Part shown: piece after piece, positions 5,582 through 6,842 of the stretch
Layout: every line of letters starts with the position of its first letter
Numbering within the stretch: the stretch's first letter is position 1
Source: Pseudomonadota bacterium
GTDB lineage: Bacteria > Pseudomonadota > Alphaproteobacteria > Acetobacterales > Acetobacteraceae
NCBI GenBank assembly: GCA_021808205.1
Contig: JAKBCD010000096.1
Location: forward strand, 1-6,842
Direction: 5' to 3'
Length of the DNA stretch: 6,842 nucleotides
Translations under genes and position numbers: made by a program
Notes under the pieces: generated by a model
What the model was told of the DNA's origin: nothing
Database searches by the model: none
What the model saw: the letters and a program-made list of their open reading frames with translations, nothing else

Positions 5582-6460
5582 ATGAGCAACGCCGCCTTTG
5601 GCGCGGCGGACCCCATCCGCCGGACCTTTGAGATTGAGGACCCGACCAACCTCTATTTCATCCACCCTCTCTCCGCCCGGCTGGTACCGGTGTTCGCCAG
5701 ATACGGCATCACCCCCAATACGGTGTCGTTCATCGGCATGGGCTGCGGCATTCTGGCTGGTGTAGCCTATCATTTCTATAATCATACCGCCTGCGCCCTG
5801 CTCGGCTTCGCGCTCATGCTCGCCTGGCATGTGATGGACGGCGCAGACGGCCAGCTCGCCCGCCTCACCAAGAGCTATTCCGAGCTTGGCAAAGTACTGG
5901 ATGGCATTTGCGACTACGTCACCTTCACCGCCGTTTATGTGGGGCTGGCCTTGGCCATGAGCCGTTTCATGGGCGGTTGGGCCTGGGCGCTGGTGGCGTG
6001 TTCAGGTGCTGCCCATGCCGTGCAATCCGCCGCTTTCGAAATGCAACGTCAGGATTATAATTTCTGGGGCTGGGGGCGTGCTTCCGCGGCGCTGCCAAAG
6101 CTGGAAGAGAGGCCAAGGGGCATTGCCGGGCATCTGCACCATCTCTACGCCCGCGTGCAGCTATGGGCCGCGGGCGGCGCGGCGCAATTCCATGCCGGAT
6201 TCGGCGCGTTGCTGGTGGCGAATCCGCAACGCGAGGTTAATTTGCGCGCCGCCTATAGAGAGTCCTTCGCCCCGGTGATCCGCCGCTGGGGAGTGCTCGG
6301 CGCCAATTACCGCACGCTGGGGTTGTTCATCGCGGCACTGATCAAGCTGCCGGTGCTGTATTTTGTATTCGAAATACTGGGCTTTGGCGCGATTCTGTTC
6401 GTACTGCTGGAGGCGCAGAAAGCGCATTACCGCTCGTTCCTGGCGCAGGTCAGGGATTAG
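5582..6460 (+). CDS. CDP-alcohol phosphatidyltransferase, probable phosphoinositol (CDP-inositol-dependent) transferase
   Basis: The 292-residue integral membrane protein holds the complete family signature at 86-111. Asp86 and Asp89-Gly90 are followed by Ala93-Arg94, Gly103, Asp107 and Asp111, the D-x2-DG-x2-AR-x8-G-x3-D-x3-D pattern that binds two metals and the CDP substrate. Hydrophobic segments lie near 47-65, 70-85, 112-130, 133-150 and two in 245-280, which gives the expected six helices. GITPNTVSF at 42-50 precedes the first helix, as is usual. Between helices four and five there is a long polar, aromatic stretch (about 155-240, beginning QRQDYNFWGWG), so the protein is longer than the roughly 200 residues of PgsA-like enzymes. 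The ATG directly follows the TAA of the cytidylyltransferase, with AGG at 5573-5575. The likely reaction joins phosphoinositol from CDP-inositol to a membrane or soluble alcohol. Whether the acceptor is diacylglycerol, ceramide or inositol phosphate cannot be read from sequence. Confidence 0.88.
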   Translation: MSNAAFGAADPIRRTFEIEDPTNLYFIHPLSARLVPVFARYGITPNTVSFIGMGCGILAGVAYHFYNHTACALLGFALMLAWHVMDGADGQLARLTKSYSELGKVLDGICDYVTFTAVYVGLALAMSRFMGGWAWALVACSGAAHAVQSAAFEMQRQDYNFWGWGRASAALPKLEERPRGIAGHLHHLYARVQLWAAGGAAQFHAGFGALLVANPQREVNLRAAYRESFAPVIRRWGVLGANYRTLGLFIAALIKLPVLYFVFEILGFGAILFVLLEAQKAHYRSFLAQVRD

Positions 6461-6468
6461 AGCGCTAT

Positions 6469-6507
6469 GACTTTAGGTTCGCTCACTTTACGAGCGAGCC
6501 TGAAGTC
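6469..6507. terminator. Perfect 16-bp hairpin just after the inositol operon
   Basis: GACTTTAGGTTCGCTC (6469-6484) pairs along its full length with GAGCGAGCCTGAAGTC (6492-6507), counting two G-U pairs, around the seven-base loop ACTTTAC. It begins nine bases after the TAG of the phosphatidyltransferase. No T-run follows, so it is either a 3'-end stabiliser, a weak or bidirectional terminator, or the first unit of a repeat cluster. Confidence 0.6.
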
Positions 6508-6546
6508 TGAATCGCCCTCTATCTCATTGTTTTAGAGGCGGATTCA
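6508..6546. repeat. Second hairpin of the intergenic cluster
   Basis: TGAATCGCCCTCTA (6508-6521) faces TAGAGGCGGATTCA (6533-6546). Twelve of fourteen positions pair; a GC/CG swap gives a central 2x2 mismatch, and the loop is eleven bases with a TTTT at its end. It abuts the first hairpin with no gap. Read on the minus strand it lies downstream of lptG, so it could also help end that transcript. Confidence 0.55.
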
Positions 6547-6585
6547 GATTTTAGAGCGGATTACGTCGTGATTCGATCTAAAATC
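6547..6585. repeat. Third hairpin, overlapping the lptG stop codon; TTTAGAG/CGGAT repeat
   Basis: GATTTTAGAGCGGAT (6547-6561) pairs with ATTCGATCTAAAATC (6571-6585) with one mismatch and one G-U pair around a nine-base loop. Its right arm contains two bases of the lptG TGA stop (6584-6586, minus strand). TTTTAGAG followed by CGGATT occurs at 6530-6544 and again at 6549-6562, and an inverted TTTAGAGC-CGGAT copy reads on the minus strand at about 6586-6598. This pattern of repeated, palindromic, AT-rich units in a GC-rich genome resembles a dispersed intergenic repeat. Copies elsewhere cannot be checked here. Confidence 0.55.
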
Positions 6586-6842
6586 ATCCGGCTCTAAATC
6601 CACCAGCGTGACCGCGTTCCAGCAGCCAGCCGCCAAGCGCCAATAACAGTAGAGGTGGCGCAAGGGCCGAAAAGGCTGGGTTCACCGCCAGCAGCAGACC
6701 AAGATAGCCAGTGATCTGCTGCACCAGCACAAACACCATCCCCAGCAGCGCGCCGACAACAATCTGCCGCCCCGCCCCGCCCGAACGCTGCGGCCCGAAT
6801 GCGAAGGGCGCTGCGATCATCGCCATGCCAATTATCGAGAGC
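6584..6842 (-). CDS. lptG: LPS export ABC transporter permease LptG, C-terminal end (5' part outside window)
   Basis: The frame enters from the right edge as LSIIGMAMIAAPFAFGPQRSGG and ends at TGA 6584-6586, giving 85 visible residues. AAPFxxxPQRxGG followed by a hydrophobic helix (IVVGALLGMVFVLVQQITGYL) and a final helix (LAPPLLLLALGGWLLE) is the hallmark end of the LptF/LptG (YjgP/YjgQ) permeases. These proteins work with the ATPase LptB to extract lipopolysaccharide from the inner membrane. The arrangement fits LptG better than LptF, but the split is not certain from this fragment. The last residues (GGFRAG) are read from repeat-like DNA, so the natural C-terminus may have been altered. 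The gene is convergent with the inositol operon; an ATG at 6826 is internal, not the start. Confidence 0.8.
   Translation of the reverse strand, partial: LSIIGMAMIAAPFAFGPQRSGGAGRQIVVGALLGMVFVLVQQITGYLGLLLAVNPAFSALAPPLLLLALGGWLLERGHAGGFRAG

Noticed and set aside
1..6842. CRISPR array, tRNA genes, insertion sequence
   Set aside because: No regularly spaced direct repeats, tRNA-like cloverleaf or transposase-like frame was seen. The only repeats are the hexamer at 3214 and the hairpin cluster at 6469-6598.

Overview
The window looks like chromosomal DNA of a GC-rich Gram-negative alphaproteobacterium. An Acetobacteraceae-type or related Rhodospirillales genome is my best guess. This rests on codon use, the LptG C-terminus (an LPS exporter part, so an outer membrane is present), and the pairing of ceramide-type genes with a GNAT acyltransferase. 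It is an inference; no rRNA or other taxonomic marker is present.

Left part (1-2841): the 3' end of a plus-strand GNAT-fold acyltransferase runs into a minus-strand pair made of a fatty acyl-AMP ligase (FAAL/acyl-ACP synthetase type) followed by an extended-SDR NAD-dependent epimerase/dehydratase. The pair overlaps by ATGA. These three families resemble the Caulobacter ceramide genes (ceramide synthase bCerS, 3-keto-ceramide reductase CerR, acyl-ACP synthetase AasR). The serine palmitoyltransferase and its acyl carrier protein are not in the window.

Middle (2842-3734): about 890 bases without an intact gene. This stretch holds a decayed sugar glycosyltransferase (DXD/Gly_transf_sug type) with a frameshift, an expanded hexamer repeat and a truncated end. 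A roughly 330-base non-coding leader follows, with several strong potential RNA helices and an attenuator-like hairpin before a T5 run, ahead of the next gene.

Right part (3735-6460): a very tight plus-strand operon of myo-inositol-1-phosphate synthase, a sugar-phosphate-type nucleotidyltransferase (best read as CTP:inositol-1-phosphate cytidylyltransferase), and a CDP-alcohol phosphatidyltransferase with all catalytic residues. Read together they make inositol-1-phosphate from glucose-6-phosphate, activate it as CDP-inositol, and transfer phosphoinositol to an acceptor in the membrane. Next to ceramide genes the attractive hypothesis is an inositol-phosphate sphingolipid or phosphatidylinositol made by a CDP-inositol route. 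An alternative is a di-inositol-phosphate solute, as made by the hyperthermophile enzymes.

Far right (6461-6842): three consecutive hairpins separate the operon from the convergent C-terminal end of lptG. One of them overlaps the lptG stop codon, and they share a repeated TTTAGAG/CGGAT motif typical of dispersed intergenic repeats.
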